A stretch of 64,000 nucleotides of DNA from Bathymodiolus brooksi (Eukaryota; Mollusca; Bivalvia; Mytilida; Modiolidae). Both the position numbers and the translations under genes were made by a program. Positions within the stretch are counted from its first letter, which is position 1. Each line of letters opens with the position of its first letter. The DNA is taken from contig OY804579.1 of assembly GCA_963680875.1 (NCBI GenBank), positions 32,783,804 to 32,847,803 on the forward strand, in the 5' to 3' direction. This document shows, piece after piece, positions 44,839 through 59,000 of this stretch. The notes beneath the pieces are model-generated. The model searched no databases, was not told the DNA's origin, and worked only from the letters and a program-made list of their open reading frames with translations.

Positions 44839-44867
44839 ATATATTAATCTAAGGCTCATCAGAACTA
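44839..44867 (+). repeat. 29-bp truncated monomer T11
   Basis: Standard junction; opens the third truncated-monomer cluster. Confidence 0.95.
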
Positions 44868-45367
44868 ATATATTAATCTAAGGCTCATCAGAACTAATAT
44901 AATCTCTGTACATGGAGATATATTAATGTAAGGCTCATCAGAACTAATATAATCTCTGTACATGGTGATATATTAATGTAAGTCTCATCAGAACTAATAT
45001 AATCTCTGTACATGGAGATATATTAATGTAAGGCTCATCAGAACTAATATAATCTCTGTACATGGAGATATATTAATCTAAGGCTCATCAGAACTAATAT
45101 AATCTCTGTACATGGTGATATATTAATCTAAGGCTCATCAGAACTAATATAATCTCTGTACATGGTGATATATTAATCTAAGGCACATCAGAACTAATAT
45201 AATCTCTGTACATGGTGATATATTAATGTAAGGCTCTTCAGAACTAATATAATCTCTGTACATGGTGATATATTAATCTAAGGCTCATCAGAACTAATAT
45301 AATCTCTGTACATGGTGATATATTAATCTAAGGCTCATCAGAACTAATATAATCTCTGTACATGGAG

Positions 45368-45396
45368 ATATATTAATCTAAGGCTCATCAGAACTA
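45368..45396 (+). repeat. 29-bp truncated monomer T12
   Basis: Standard junction; 529 bp after T11 (10 monomers plus 29). The interval before it has no AGATCT monomer, so the module is partly deleted there. Confidence 0.95.
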
Positions 45397-46346
45397 ATAT
45401 ATTAATCTAAGGCTCATCAGAACTAATATAATCTCTGTACATGGAGATATATTAATGTAAGGCTCATCAGAACTAATATAATCTCTGTACATGGTGATAT
45501 ATTAATGTAAGGCTCATCAGAACTAATATAATCTCTGTACATGGAGATATATTAATGTAAGGCTCATCAGAACTAATATAATCTCTGTACATGGAGATAT
45601 ATTAATCTAAGGCTCATCAGAACTAATATAATCTCTGTACATGGAGATATATTAATCTAAGGCTCATCAGATCTAATATAATCTCTGTACATGGAGATAT
45701 ATTAATGTAAGGCTCATCAGAACTAATATAATCTCTGTACATGGAAATATATTAATCTAAGGCTCATCAGAACTAATATAATCTCTGTACATGGAGATAT
45801 ATTAATGTAAGGCTCATCAGAACTAATATAATCTCTGTACATGGAGATATATTAATCTAAGGCTCATCAGAACTAATATAATCTCTGTACATGGTGATAT
45901 ATTAATCTAAGGCTCATCAGAACTAATATAATCTCTGTACATGGTGATATATTAATCTAAGGCTCATCAGAACTAATATAATCTCTGTACATGGTGATAT
46001 ATTAATCTAAGGCTCATCAGAACTAATATAATCTCTGTACATGGAGATATATTAATCTAAGGCTCATCAGAACTAATATAATCTCTGTACATGATGATAT
46101 ATTAATCTAAGGCTCATCAGAACTAATATAATCTCTGTACATGGTGGTATATTAATCTAAGGCTCATCAGAACTAATATAATCTCTGTACATGGTGATAT
46201 ATTAATCTAAGGCTCATCAGAACTAATATAATCTCTGTACATGGTGATATATTAATCTAAGGCTCATCAGAACTAATATAATCTCTGTACATGGTGATAT
46301 ACTAATCTAAGGCTCATCAGAACTAATATAATCTCTGTACATGGAG

Positions 46347-46375
46347 ATATATTAATCTAAGGCTCATCAGAACTA
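46347..46375 (+). repeat. 29-bp truncated monomer T13
   Basis: Standard junction; 979 bp after T12 (19 monomers plus 29). Confidence 0.95.
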
Positions 46376-47125
46376 ATATATTAATCTAAGGCTCATCAGA
46401 ACTAATATAATCTCTGTACATGGAGATATATTAATGTAAGGCTCATCAGAACTAATATAATCTCTGTACATGGTGATATATTAATGTAAGTCTCATCAGA
46501 ACTAATATAATCTCTGTACATGGAGATATATTAATGTAAGGCTCATCAGAACTAATATAATCTCTGTACATGGAGATATATTAATCTAAGGCTCATCAGA
46601 ACTAATATAATCTCTGTACATGGAGATATATTAATCTAAGGCTCATCAGATCTAATATAATCTCTGTACATGGAGATATATTAATGTAAGGCTCATCAGA
46701 ACTAATATAATCTCTGTACATGGAAATATATTAATCTAAGGCTCATCAGAACTAATATAATCTCTGTACATGGAGATATATTAATGTAAGGCTCATCAGA
46801 ACTAATATAATCTCTGTACATGAAGATATATTAATCTAAGGCTCATCAGAACTAATATAATCTCTGTACATGGTGATATATTAATCTAAGGCTCATCAGA
46901 ACTAATATAATCTCTGTACATGGTGATATATTAATCTAAGGCACATCAGAACTAATATAATCTCTGTACATGGTGATATATTAATGTAAGGCTCATCAGA
47001 ACTAATATAATCTCTGTACATGGTGATATATTAATCTAAGGCTCATCAGAACTAATATAATCTCTGTACATGGTGATATATTAATCTAAGGCTCATCAGA
47101 ACTAATATAATCTCTGTACATGGAG

Positions 47126-47154
47126 ATATATTAATCTAAGGCTCATCAGAACTA
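47126..47154 (+). repeat. 29-bp truncated monomer T14
   Basis: Standard junction; 779 bp after T13. It is the last truncated unit in the window and the counterpart of T3 (1609-1637). Confidence 0.95.
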
Positions 47155-48804
47155 ATATATTAATCTAAGGCTCATCAGAACTAATATAATCTCTGTACAT
47201 GGAGATATATTAATGTAAGGCTCATCAGAACTAATATAATCTCTGTACATGGTGATATATTAATGTAAGGCTCATCAGAACTAATATAATCTCTGTACAT
47301 GGAGATATATTAATGTAAGGCTCATCAGAACTAATATAATCTCTGTACATGGAGATATATTAATCTAAGGCTCATCAGAACTAATATAATCTCTGTACAT
47401 GGAGATATATTAATCTAAGGCTCATCAGATCTAATATAATCTCTGTACATGGAGATATATTAATGTAAGGCTCATCAGAACTAATATAATCTCTGTACAT
47501 GGAAATATATTAATCTAAGGCTCATCAGAACTAATATAATCTCTGTACATGGAGATATATTAATGTAAGGCTCATCAGAACTAATATAATCTCTGTACAT
47601 GGAGATATATTAATCTAAGGCTCATCAGAACTAATATAATCTCTGTACATGGTGATATATTAATCTAAGGCTCATCAGAACTAATATAATCTCTGTACAT
47701 GGTGATATATTAATCTAAGGCTCATCAGAACTAATATAATCTCTGTACATGGTGATATATTAATCTAAGGCTCATCAGAACTAATATAATCTCTGTACAT
47801 GGAGATATATTAATCTAAGGCTCATCAGAACTAATATAATCTCTGTACATGGAGATATATTAATCTAAGGCTCATCAGAACTAATATAATCTCTGTACAT
47901 GGTGGTATATTAATCTAAGGCTCATCAGAACTAATATAATCTCTGTACATGGTGATATATTAATCTAAGGCTCATCAGAACTAATATAATCTCTGTACAT
48001 GGTGATATATTAATCTAAGGCTCATCAGAACTAATATAATCTCTGTACATGGTGATATACTAATCTAAGGCTCATCAGAACTAATATAATCTCTGTACAT
48101 GGAGATATATTAATCTAAGGCTCAACAGAACTAATATAATCTCTGTACATGGAGATATATTAATGTAAGGCTCATCAGAACTAATATAATCTCTGTACAT
48201 GGAGATATATTAATCTAAGGCTCATCAGAACTAATATAATCTCTGTACAGGGAGATATATTAATGTAAGGCTCATCAGAACTAATATAATCTCTATACAT
48301 GGAGATATATTAATCTAAGGCTCATCAGAACTAATATAATCTCTGTACATGGTGATATATTAATGTAAGGCTCATCAGAACTAATATAATCTCTGTACAT
48401 GGAGATATATTAATGTAAGGCTCATCAGAAATAATATAATCTCTGTACATGGAGATATATTAATCTAAGGCTCATCAGAACTAATATAATCTCTGTACAT
48501 GGAGATATATTAATCTAAGGCTCATCAGAACTAATATAATCTCTGTACATGGTGGTATATTAATCTAAGGCTCATCAGAACTAATATAATCTCTGTACAT
48601 GGTGATATATTAATCTAAGGCTCATCAGAACTAATACAATCTCTGTACATGGTGATATATTAATCTAAGGCTCATCAGAACTAATATAATCTCTGTACAT
48701 GGTGATATACTAATCTAAGGCTCATCAGAACTAATATAATCTCTGTACATGGAGATATATTAATCTAAGGCTCAACAGAACTAATATAATCTCTGTACAT
48801 GGAG

Positions 48805-48853
48805 ATATATTAATGTAAGGCTCATCAAACTAATATAATCTCTGTACATGGAG
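48805..48853 (+). repeat. 49-bp monomer (1-bp deletion)
   Basis: CATCAAACT. Its paralogue at 3438, found through the flank alignment, is 50 bp and reads CATCAAAACT, so one A of a four-A run was lost here independently of the 13288 event. Confidence 0.9.
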
Positions 48854-50553
48854 ATATATTAATCTAAGGCACATCAGAACTAATATAATCTCTGTACATG
48901 GTGATATATTAATATAAGGCTCATCAGAACTAATATAATCTCTGTACATGGAGATATATTAATGTAAAGCTCATCAGAACTAATATAATCTCTGTACATG
49001 GAGATATATTAATCTAAGGCTCATCAGAACTAATATAATCTCTGTACATGGAGATATATTAATGTAAGGCTCATCAGAACTAATATAATCTCTATACATG
49101 GAGATATATTAATCTAAGGCTCATCAGAACTAATATAATCTCTGTACATGGTGATATATTAATGTAAGGCTCATCAGAACTAATATAATCTCTGTACATG
49201 GAGATATATTAATGTAAGGCTCATCAGAACTAATATAATCTCTGTACATGGAGATATATTAATCTAAGTCTCATCAGAACTAATATAATCTCTGTACATG
49301 GAGATATATTAATCTAAGGCTCATCAGAACTAATATAATCTCTGTACATGGTGATATATTAATGTAAGGCTCATCAGAACTAATATAATCTCTGTACATG
49401 GAGATATATTAATCTAAGGCTCATCAAAACTAATATAATCTCTGTACATGGAGATATATTAATGTAAGGCTCATCAGAACTAATATAATCTCTGTACATG
49501 GAGATATATTAATCTAAGGCTCATCAGAACTAATATAATCTCTGTACATGGAGATATATTAATGTAAGGCTCATCAGAACTAATATAATCTCTATACATG
49601 GAGATATATTAATCTAAGGCTCATCAGAACTAATATAATCTCTGTACATGGTGATATATTAATGTAAGGCTCATCAGAACTAATATAATCTCTGTACATG
49701 GAGATATATTAATGTAAGGCTCATCAGAACTAATATAATCTCTGTACATGGAGATATATTAATCTAAGGCTCATCAGAACTAATATAATCTCTGTACATG
49801 GAGATATATTAATCTAAGGCTCATCAGAACTAATATAATCTCTGTACATGGTGATATATTAATCTAAGGCTCATCAGAACTAATATAATCTCTGTACATG
49901 GTGATATATTAATCTAAGGCTCATCAGAACTAATATAATCTCTTTACATGGTGATATATTAATCTAAGGCTCATCAGAACTAATATAATCTCTGTACATG
50001 GAGACATATTAATCTAAGGCTCATCAGAACTAATATAATCTCTGTACATGGTGATATATTAATGTAAGGCTCATCAGAACTAATATAATCTCTGTACATG
50101 GAGATATATTAATCTAAGGCTCATCAGAACTAATATAATCTCTGTACATGGAGATATATTAATCTAAGGCTCATCAGAACTAATAAAACCTCTGTACATG
50201 GTGATATATTAATCTAAGGCTCATCAGAACTAATATAATCTCTGTACATGGTGATATATTAATCTGAGGCTCATCAGAACTAATATAATCTCTGTACATG
50301 GTGATATATTAATGTAAGGCTCATCAGAACTAATATAATCTCTGTACATGGAGATATATTAATGTAAGGCTCAACAGAACTAATATAATCTCTGTACATG
50401 GAGATATATTAATGTAAGGCATATCAGAACTAATATAATCTCTGTTCATGGTGATATATTAATTTAAGGCTCATCAAAACTAATATAATCTCTGTACATG
50501 GAGATATATTAATCTAAGGCTCATCAGAACTAATGTAATCTCTGTACATGGTG

Positions 50554-50602
50554 ATATATTAATCTAAGGCTCATCAAATTAATATAATCTCTGTACATGG
50601 AG
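50554..50602 (+). repeat. 49-bp monomer (1-bp deletion)
   Basis: CATCAAATT. The paralogue at 6438 reads CATCAAAATT at full length. This is a third independent contraction of the same run. Confidence 0.9.
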
Positions 50603-51952
50603 ATATATTAATGTAACGCTCATCAGAACTAATATAATCTCTGTACATGGTGATATATTAATCTAAGGCTCATCAGAACTAATATAATCTCTGTACATGG
50701 TGATATATTAATCTAAGGCTCATCAGAACTAATATAATCTCTTTACATGGTGATATATTAATCTAAGGCTCATCAGAACTAATATAATCTCTGTACATGG
50801 AGACATATTAATCTAAGGCTCATCAGAACTAATATAATCTCTGTACATGGTGATATATTAATGTAAGGCTCATCAGAACTAATATAATCTCTGTACATGG
50901 AGATATATTAATCTAAGGCTCATCAGAACTAATATAATCTCTGTACATGGTGATATATTAATCTAAGGCTCATCAGAACTAATATAATCTCTGTACATGG
51001 AGATATATTAATCTAAGGCTCATCAGAACTAATATAATCACTGTACATGGTGATATATTAATATAAGGCTCATCAGAACTAATATAATCTCTGTACATGG
51101 AGATATATTAATGTAAGGCTCATCAGAACTAATATAATCTCTGTACATGGAGATATATTAATCTAAGGCTCATCAGAACTAATATAATCTCTGTACATGG
51201 AGATATATTAATGTAAGGCTCATCAGAACTAATATAATCTCTATACATGGAGATATATTAATCTAAGGCTCATCAGAACTAATATAATCTCTGTACATGG
51301 TGATATATTAATGTAAGGCTCATCAGAACTAATATAATCTCTGTACATGGAGATATATTAATGTAAGGCTCATCAGAACTAATATAATCTCTGTACATGG
51401 AGATATATTAATCTAAGGCTCATCAGAACTAATATAATCTCTGTACATGGAGATATATTAATCTAAGGCTCATCAGAACTAATATAATCTCTGTACATGG
51501 TGATATATTAATGTAAGGCTCATCAGAACTAATATAATCTCTGTACATGGAGATATATTAATGTAAGGCTCATCAAAACTAATATAATCTCTGTACATGG
51601 AGATATATTAATGTAAGGCTCATCAGAACTAATGTAATCTCTGTACATGGAGATATATTAATCTAAGGCTCATCAGAACTAATATAATCTCTGTACATGG
51701 AGATATATTAATGTAAGGCTCATCAGAACTAATATAATCTCTATACATGGAGATATATTAATCTAAGGCTCATCAGAACTAATATAATCTCTGTACATGG
51801 TGATATATTAATGTAAGGCTCATCAGAACTAATATAATCTCTGTACATGGAGATATATTAATGTAAGGCTCATCAGAACTAATATAATCTCTGTACATGG
51901 AGATATATTAATCTAAGGCTCATCAGAACTAATATAATCTCTGTACATGGAG

Positions 51953-54900
51953 ATATATTAATCTAAGGCTCATCAGAACTAATATAATCTCTGTACATGG
52001 TGATATATTAATGTAAGGCTCATCAGAACTAATATAATCTCTGTACATGGTGATATATTAATCTAAGGCTCATCAGAACTAATATAATCTCTTTACATGG
52101 TGATATATTAATCTAAGGCTCATCAGAACTAATATAATCTCTGTACATGGAGACATATTAATCTAAGGCTCATCAGAACTAATATAATCTCTGTACATGG
52201 TGATATATTAATGTAAGGCTCATCAGAACTAATATAATCTCTGTACATGGAGATATATTAATCTAAGGCTCATCAGAACTAATATAATCTCTGTACATGG
52301 AGATATATTAATCTAAGGCTCATCAGAACTAATAAAACCTCTGTACATGGTGATATATTAATCTAAGGCTCATCAGAACTAATATAATCTCTGTACATGG
52401 TGATATATTAATCTGAGGCTCATCAGAACTAATATAATCTCTGTACATGGTGATATATTAATGTAAGGCTCATCAGAACTAATATAATCTCTGTACATGG
52501 AGATATATTAATGTAAGGCTCATCAGAACTAATATAATCTCTGTACATGGAGATATATTAATGTAAGGCATATCAGAACTAATATAATCTCTGTTCATGG
52601 TGATATATTAATTTAAGGCTCATCAAAACTAATATAATCTCTGTACATGGAGATATATTAATCTAAGGCTCATCAGAACTAATGTAATCTCTGTACATGG
52701 AGATATATTAATCTAAGGCTCATCAAAATTAATATAATCTCTGTACATGGAGATATATTAATGTAACGCTCATCAGAACTAATATAATCTCTGTACATGG
52801 AGATATATTAATTTAAAGCTCATCAGAACTAATATAATCTCTGTTCATGGAGATATATTAATCTAAGGCTCATCAGAACTAATATAATCTCTGTACAGGG
52901 AGATATATTAATCAAAGGCTCATCAGAACTAATATAATCTCTGTACAGGGAGATATATTAATGTAAAGCTCATCAGAACTAATATAATCTCTGTACATGG
53001 TGATATATTAATCTAAGGTTCATCAGAACTAATATAATCTCTGTACATGGAGATATATTAATCTAAGGCTCATCAGAACTAATATAATCTCTGTACATGG
53101 TGATATATTAATGTAAGGCTCATCAGAACTAATATAATCTCTGTACATGGAGATATATTAATGTAAGGCTCATCAGAACTAATATAATCTCTGTACATGG
53201 AGATATATTAATCTAAGGCTCATCAGAACTAATATAATCTCTGTACATGGAGATATATTAATCTAAGGCTCATCAGAACTAATATAATCTCTGTACATGG
53301 AGATATATTAATCTAAGGCTCATCAGAACTAATATAATCTCTGTACATGGAGATATATTAATGTAAGGCTCATCAGAACTAATATAATCTCTATACATGG
53401 AGATATATTAATCTAAGGCTCATCAGAACTAATATAATCTCTGTACATGGTGATATATTAATGTAAGGCTCATCAGAACTAATATAATCTCTGTACATGG
53501 AGATATATTAATGTAAGGCTCATCAGAACTAATATAATCTCTGTACATGGAGATATATTAATCTAAGGCTCATCAGAACTAATATAATCTCTGTACATGG
53601 AGATATATTAATCTAAGGCTCATCAGAACTAATATAATCTCTGTACATGGTGATATATTAATCTAAGGTTCATCAGAACTAATATAATCTCTGTACATGG
53701 AGATATATTAATCTAAGGCTCATCAGAACTAATATAATCTCTGTACATGGTGATATATTAATGTAAGGCTCATCAGAACTAATATAATCTCTGTACATGG
53801 AGATATATTAATGTAAGGCTCATCAGAACTAATATAATCTCTGTACATGGAGATATATTAATCTAACGCTCATCAGAACTAATATAATCTCTGTACATGG
53901 AGATATATTAATCTAAGGCTCATCAGAACTAATATAATCTCTGTACATGGAGATATATTAATCTAAGGCTCATCAGAACTAATATAATCTCTGTACATGG
54001 AGATATATTAATGTAAGGCTCATCAGAACTAATATAATCTCTATACATGGAGATATATTAATCTAAGGCTCATCAGAACTAATATAATCTCTGTACATGG
54101 AGATATATTAATCTAAGGCTCATCAGAACTAATATAATCTCTGTACATGGTGATATATTAATCTAAGGCTCATCAGAACTAATATAATCTCTGTACATGG
54201 TGATATATTAATCTAAGGCTCATCAGAACTAATATAATCTCTGTACATGGAGATATATTAATGTAAGGCTCATCAGAACTAATATAATCTCTGTACATGG
54301 AGATATATTAATCTAAGGCTCATCAGAACTAATATAATCTCTGTACATGGAGATATATTAATCTAAGGCTCATCAGAACTAATATAATCTCTGTACATGG
54401 TGATATATTAATGTAAGGCTCATCAGAACTAATATAATCTCTGTACATGGAGATATATTAATGTAAGGCTCATCAAAACTAATATAATCTCTGTACATGG
54501 AGATATATTAATGTAAGGCTCATCAGAACTAATATAATCTCTGTACATGGAGATATATTAATCTAAGGCTCATCAGAACTAATATAATCTCTGTACATGG
54601 AGATATATTAATGTAAGGCTCATCAGAACTAATATAATCTCTATACATGGAGATATATTAATCTAAGGCTCATCAGAACTAATATAATCTCTGTACATGG
54701 TGATATATTAATGTAAGGCTCATCAGAACTAATATAATCTCTGTACATGGAGATATATTAATGTAAGGCTCATCAGAACTAATATAATCTCTGTACATGG
54801 AGATATATTAATCTAAGGCTCATCAGAACTAATATAATCTCTGTACATGGAGATATATTAATCTAAGGCTCATCAGAACTAATATAATCTCTGTACATGG

Positions 54901-56052
54901 TGATATATTAATCTAAGGCTCATCAGAACTAATATAATCTCTGTACATGGTGATATATTAATCTAAGGCTCATCAGAACTAATATAATCTCTTTACATGG
55001 TGATATATTAATCTAAGGCTCATCAGAACTAATATAATCTCTGTACATGGAGACATATTAATCTAAGGCTCATCAGAACTAATATAATCTCTGTACATGG
55101 TGATATATTAATGTAAGGCTCATCAGAACTAATATAATCTCTGTACATGGAGATATATTAATCTAAGGCTCATCAGAACTAATATAATCTCTGTACATGG
55201 AGATATATTAATCTAAGGCTCATCAGAACTAATAAAACCTCTGTACATGGTGATATATTAATCTAAGGCTCATCAGAACTAATATATTCTCTGTACATGG
55301 TGATATATTAATCTGAGGCTCATCAGAACTAATATAATCTCTGTACATGGTGATATATTAATGTAAGGCTCATCAGAACTAATATAATCTCTGTACATGG
55401 AGATATATTAATGTAAGGCTCATCAGAACTAATATAATCTCTGTACATGGAGATATATTAATCTAAGGCATATCAGAACTAATATAATCTCTGTTCATGG
55501 TGATATATTAATTTAAGGCTCATCAAAACTAATATAATCTCTGTACATGGAGATATATTAATCTAAGGCTCATCAGAACTAATGTAATCTCTGTACATGG
55601 AGATATATTAATCTAAGGCTCATCAAAATTAATATAATCTCTGTACATGGAGATATATTAATGTAACGCTCATCAGAACTAATATAATCTCTGTACATGG
55701 AGATATATTAATTTAAAGCTCATCAGAACTAATATAATCTCTGTTCATGGAGATATATTAATCTAAGGCTCATCAGAACTAATATAATCTCTGTACAGGG
55801 AGATATATTAATCAAAGGCTCATCAGAACTAATATAATCTCTGTACAGGGAGATATATTAATGTAAGGCTCATCAGAACTAATATAATCTCTGTACATGG
55901 TGATATATTAATCTAAGGTTCATCAGAACTAATATAATCTCTGTACATGGAGATATATTAATGTAAGGCTCATCAGAACTAATATAATCTCTGTACATGG
56001 AGATATATTAATCTAAGGCTCATCAGAACTAATATAATCTCTGTACATGGAG
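51953..56052 (+). repeat. 4100-bp HOR (82 monomers), copy 1
   Basis: Markers recur at +4100: CTTTACATGG (52091 and 56191; 54991 and 59091), GGCATATCAG (52567 and 56667; 55467 and 59567), GTAAAGCT (near 52963 and 57063), CTAACGCT (near 53863 and 57963) and ATATTCTCTG (near 55283 and 59383). Inside it a 650-bp duplication is visible: CTAAGGTT units 53003 and 53653, CTATACATGG 53391 and 54041. The outer limits are uncertain by a few monomers. Confidence 0.83.
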
Positions 56053-59000
56053 ATATATTAATCTAAGGCTCATCAGAACTAATATAATCTCTGTACATGG
56101 TGATATATTAATGTAAGGCTCATCAGAACTAATATAATCTCTGTACATGGTGATATATTAATCTAAGGCTCATCAGAACTAATATAATCTCTTTACATGG
56201 TGATATATTAATCTAAGGCTCATCAGAACTAATATAATCTCTGTACATGGAGACATATTAATCTAAGGCTCATCAGAACTAATATAATCTCTGTACATGG
56301 TGATATATTAATGTAAGGCTCATCAGAACTAATATAATCTCTGTACATGGAGATATATTAATCTAAGGCTCATCAGAACTAATATAATCTCTGTACATGG
56401 AGATATATTAATCTAAGGCTCATCAGAACTAATAAAACCTCTGTACATGGTGATATATTAATCTAAGGCTCATCAGAACTAATATAATCTCTGTACATGG
56501 TGATATATTAATCTGAGGCTCATCAGAACTAATATAATCTCTGTACATGGTGATATATTAATGTAAGGCTCATCAGAACTAATATAATCTCTGTACATGG
56601 AGATATATTAATGTAAGGCTCATCAGAACTAATATAATCTCTGTACATGGAGATATATTAATGTAAGGCATATCAGAACTAATATAATCTCTGTTCATGG
56701 TGATATATTAATTTAAGGCTCATCAAAACTAATATAATCTCTGTACATGGAGATATATTAATCTAAGGCTCATCAGAACTAATGTAATCTCTGTACATGG
56801 AGATATATTAATCTAAGGCTCATCAAAATTAATATAATCTCTGTACATGGAGATATATTAATGTAACGCTCATCAGAACTAATATAATCTCTGTACATGG
56901 AGATATATTAATTTAAAGCTCATCAGAACTAATATAATCTCTGTTCATGGAGATATATTAATCTAAGGCTCATCAGAACTAATATAATCTCTGTACAGGG
57001 AGATATATTAATCAAAGGCTCATCAGAACTAATATAATCTCTGTACAGGGAGATATATTAATGTAAAGCTCATCAGAACTAATATAATCTCTGTACATGG
57101 TGATATATTAATCTAAGGTTCATCAGAACTAATATAATCTCTGTACATGGAGATATATTAATCTAAGGCTCATCAGAACTAATATAATCTCTGTACATGG
57201 TGATATATTAATGTAAGGCTCATCAGAACTAATATAATCTCTGTACATGGAGATATATTAATGTAAGGCTCATCAGAACTAATATAATCTCTGTACATGG
57301 AGATATATTAATCTAAGGCTCATCAGAACTAATATAATCTCTGTACATGGAGATATATTAATCTAAGGCTCATCAGAACTAATATAATCTCTGTACATGG
57401 AGATATATTAATCTAAGGCTCATCAGAACTAATATAATCTCTGTACATGGAGATATATTAATGTAAGGCTCATCAGAACTAATATAATCTCTATACATGG
57501 AGATATATTAATCTAAGGCTCATCAGAACTAATATAATCTCTGTACATGGTGATATATTAATGTAAGGCTCATCAGAACTAATATAATCTCTGTACATGG
57601 AGATATATTAATGTAAGGCTCATCAGAACTAATATAATCTCTGTACATGGAGATATATTAATCTAAGGCTCATCAGAACTAATATAATCTCTGTACATGG
57701 AGATATATTAATCTAAGGCTCATCAGAACTAATATAATCTCTGTACATGGTGATATATTAATCTAAGGTTCATCAGAACTAATATAATCTCTGTACATGG
57801 AGATATATTAATCTAAGGCTCATCAGAACTAATATAATCTCTGTACATGGTGATATATTAATGTAAGGCTCATCAGAACTAATATAATCTCTGTACATGG
57901 AGATATATTAATGTAAGGCTCATCAGAACTAATATAATCTCTGTACATGGAGATATATTAATCTAACGCTCATCAGAACTAATATAATCTCTGTACATGG
58001 AGATATATTAATCTAAGGCTCATCAGAACTAATATAATCTCTGTACATGGAGATATATTAATCTAAGGCTCATCAGAACTAATATAATCTCTGTACATGG
58101 AGATATATTAATGTAAGGCTCATCAGAACTAATATAATCTCTATACATGGAGATATATTAATCTAAGGCTCATCAGAACTAATATAATCTCTGTACATGG
58201 AGATATATTAATCTAAGGCTCATCAGAACTAATATAATCTCTGTACATGGTGATATATTAATCTAAGGCTCATCAGAACTAATATAATCTCTGTACATGG
58301 TGATATATTAATCTAAGGCTCATCAGAACTAATATAATCTCTGTACATGGAGATATATTAATGTAAGGCTCATCAGAACTAATATAATCTCTGTACATGG
58401 AGATATATTAATCTAAGGCTCATCAGAACTAATATAATCTCTGTACATGGAGATATATTAATCTAAGGCTCATCAGAACTAATATAATCTCTGTACATGG
58501 TGATATATTAATGTAAGGCTCATCAGAACTAATATAATCTCTGTACATGGAGATATATTAATGTAAGGCTCATCAAAACTAATATAATCTCTGTACATGG
58601 AGATATATTAATGTAAGGCTCATCAGAACTAATATAATCTCTGTACATGGAGATATATTAATCTAAGGCTCATCAGAACTAATATAATCTCTGTACATGG
58701 AGATATATTAATGTAAGGCTCATCAGAACTAATATAATCTCTATACATGGAGATATATTAATCTAAGGCTCATCAGAACTAATATAATCTCTGTACATGG
58801 TGATATATTAATGTAAGGCTCATCAGAACTAATATAATCTCTGTACATGGAGATATATTAATGTAAGGCTCATCAGAACTAATATAATCTCTGTACATGG
58901 AGATATATTAATCTAAGGCTCATCAGAACTAATATAATCTCTGTACATGGAGATATATTAATCTAAGGCTCATCAGAACTAATATAATCTCTGTACATGG

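Larger units (their letters stand above)
39989..44867 (+). repeat. Long HOR unit 3, 4879 bp
   Basis: 97 full monomers plus a terminal 29-bp unit. It aligns with unit 2 at +3779 (AGATCT unit 40239, GCTCAGCAGA 41204). It is longer by 22 monomers: five come from the 250-bp duplication at 42289-42788, and most of the rest are an extension near the right end that includes a second AGATCT monomer (44389). Confidence 0.83.
44868..47154 (+). repeat. Third truncated-monomer cluster
   Basis: Short units of 529, 979 and 779 bp, each ending in a 29-bp unit. The phase-locked AGATCT monomers are at 45647 and 46626. The 979-bp unit also carries GGTGGTA (near 46142) and a TACTAATC unit (near 46299), markers otherwise typical of the 2.4-3.4 and 47.9-48.7 kb stretches. 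This suggests exchange between cluster and flank. Confidence 0.8.
47155..51952 (+). repeat. Second copy of the flank domain (parallels 1638 onward)
   Basis: Alignment with the left flank starts at offset +45517: GGTGGTA 2381 to 47898, TACTAATC unit 2538 to 48055, CTCAACAG near 2604 to 48121. After losing three monomers the offset is +45367 (GGTGGTA unit 3188 to 48555, TACTAATC unit 3338 to 48705). After a 1-bp loss it is +45366 (CTCTATAC 3723 to 49089, CTCTTTAC 4573 to 49939). After skipping one 1250-bp copy it is +44116 (GGCATATCAG 6302 to 50418). Order is kept throughout. Confidence 0.82.
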
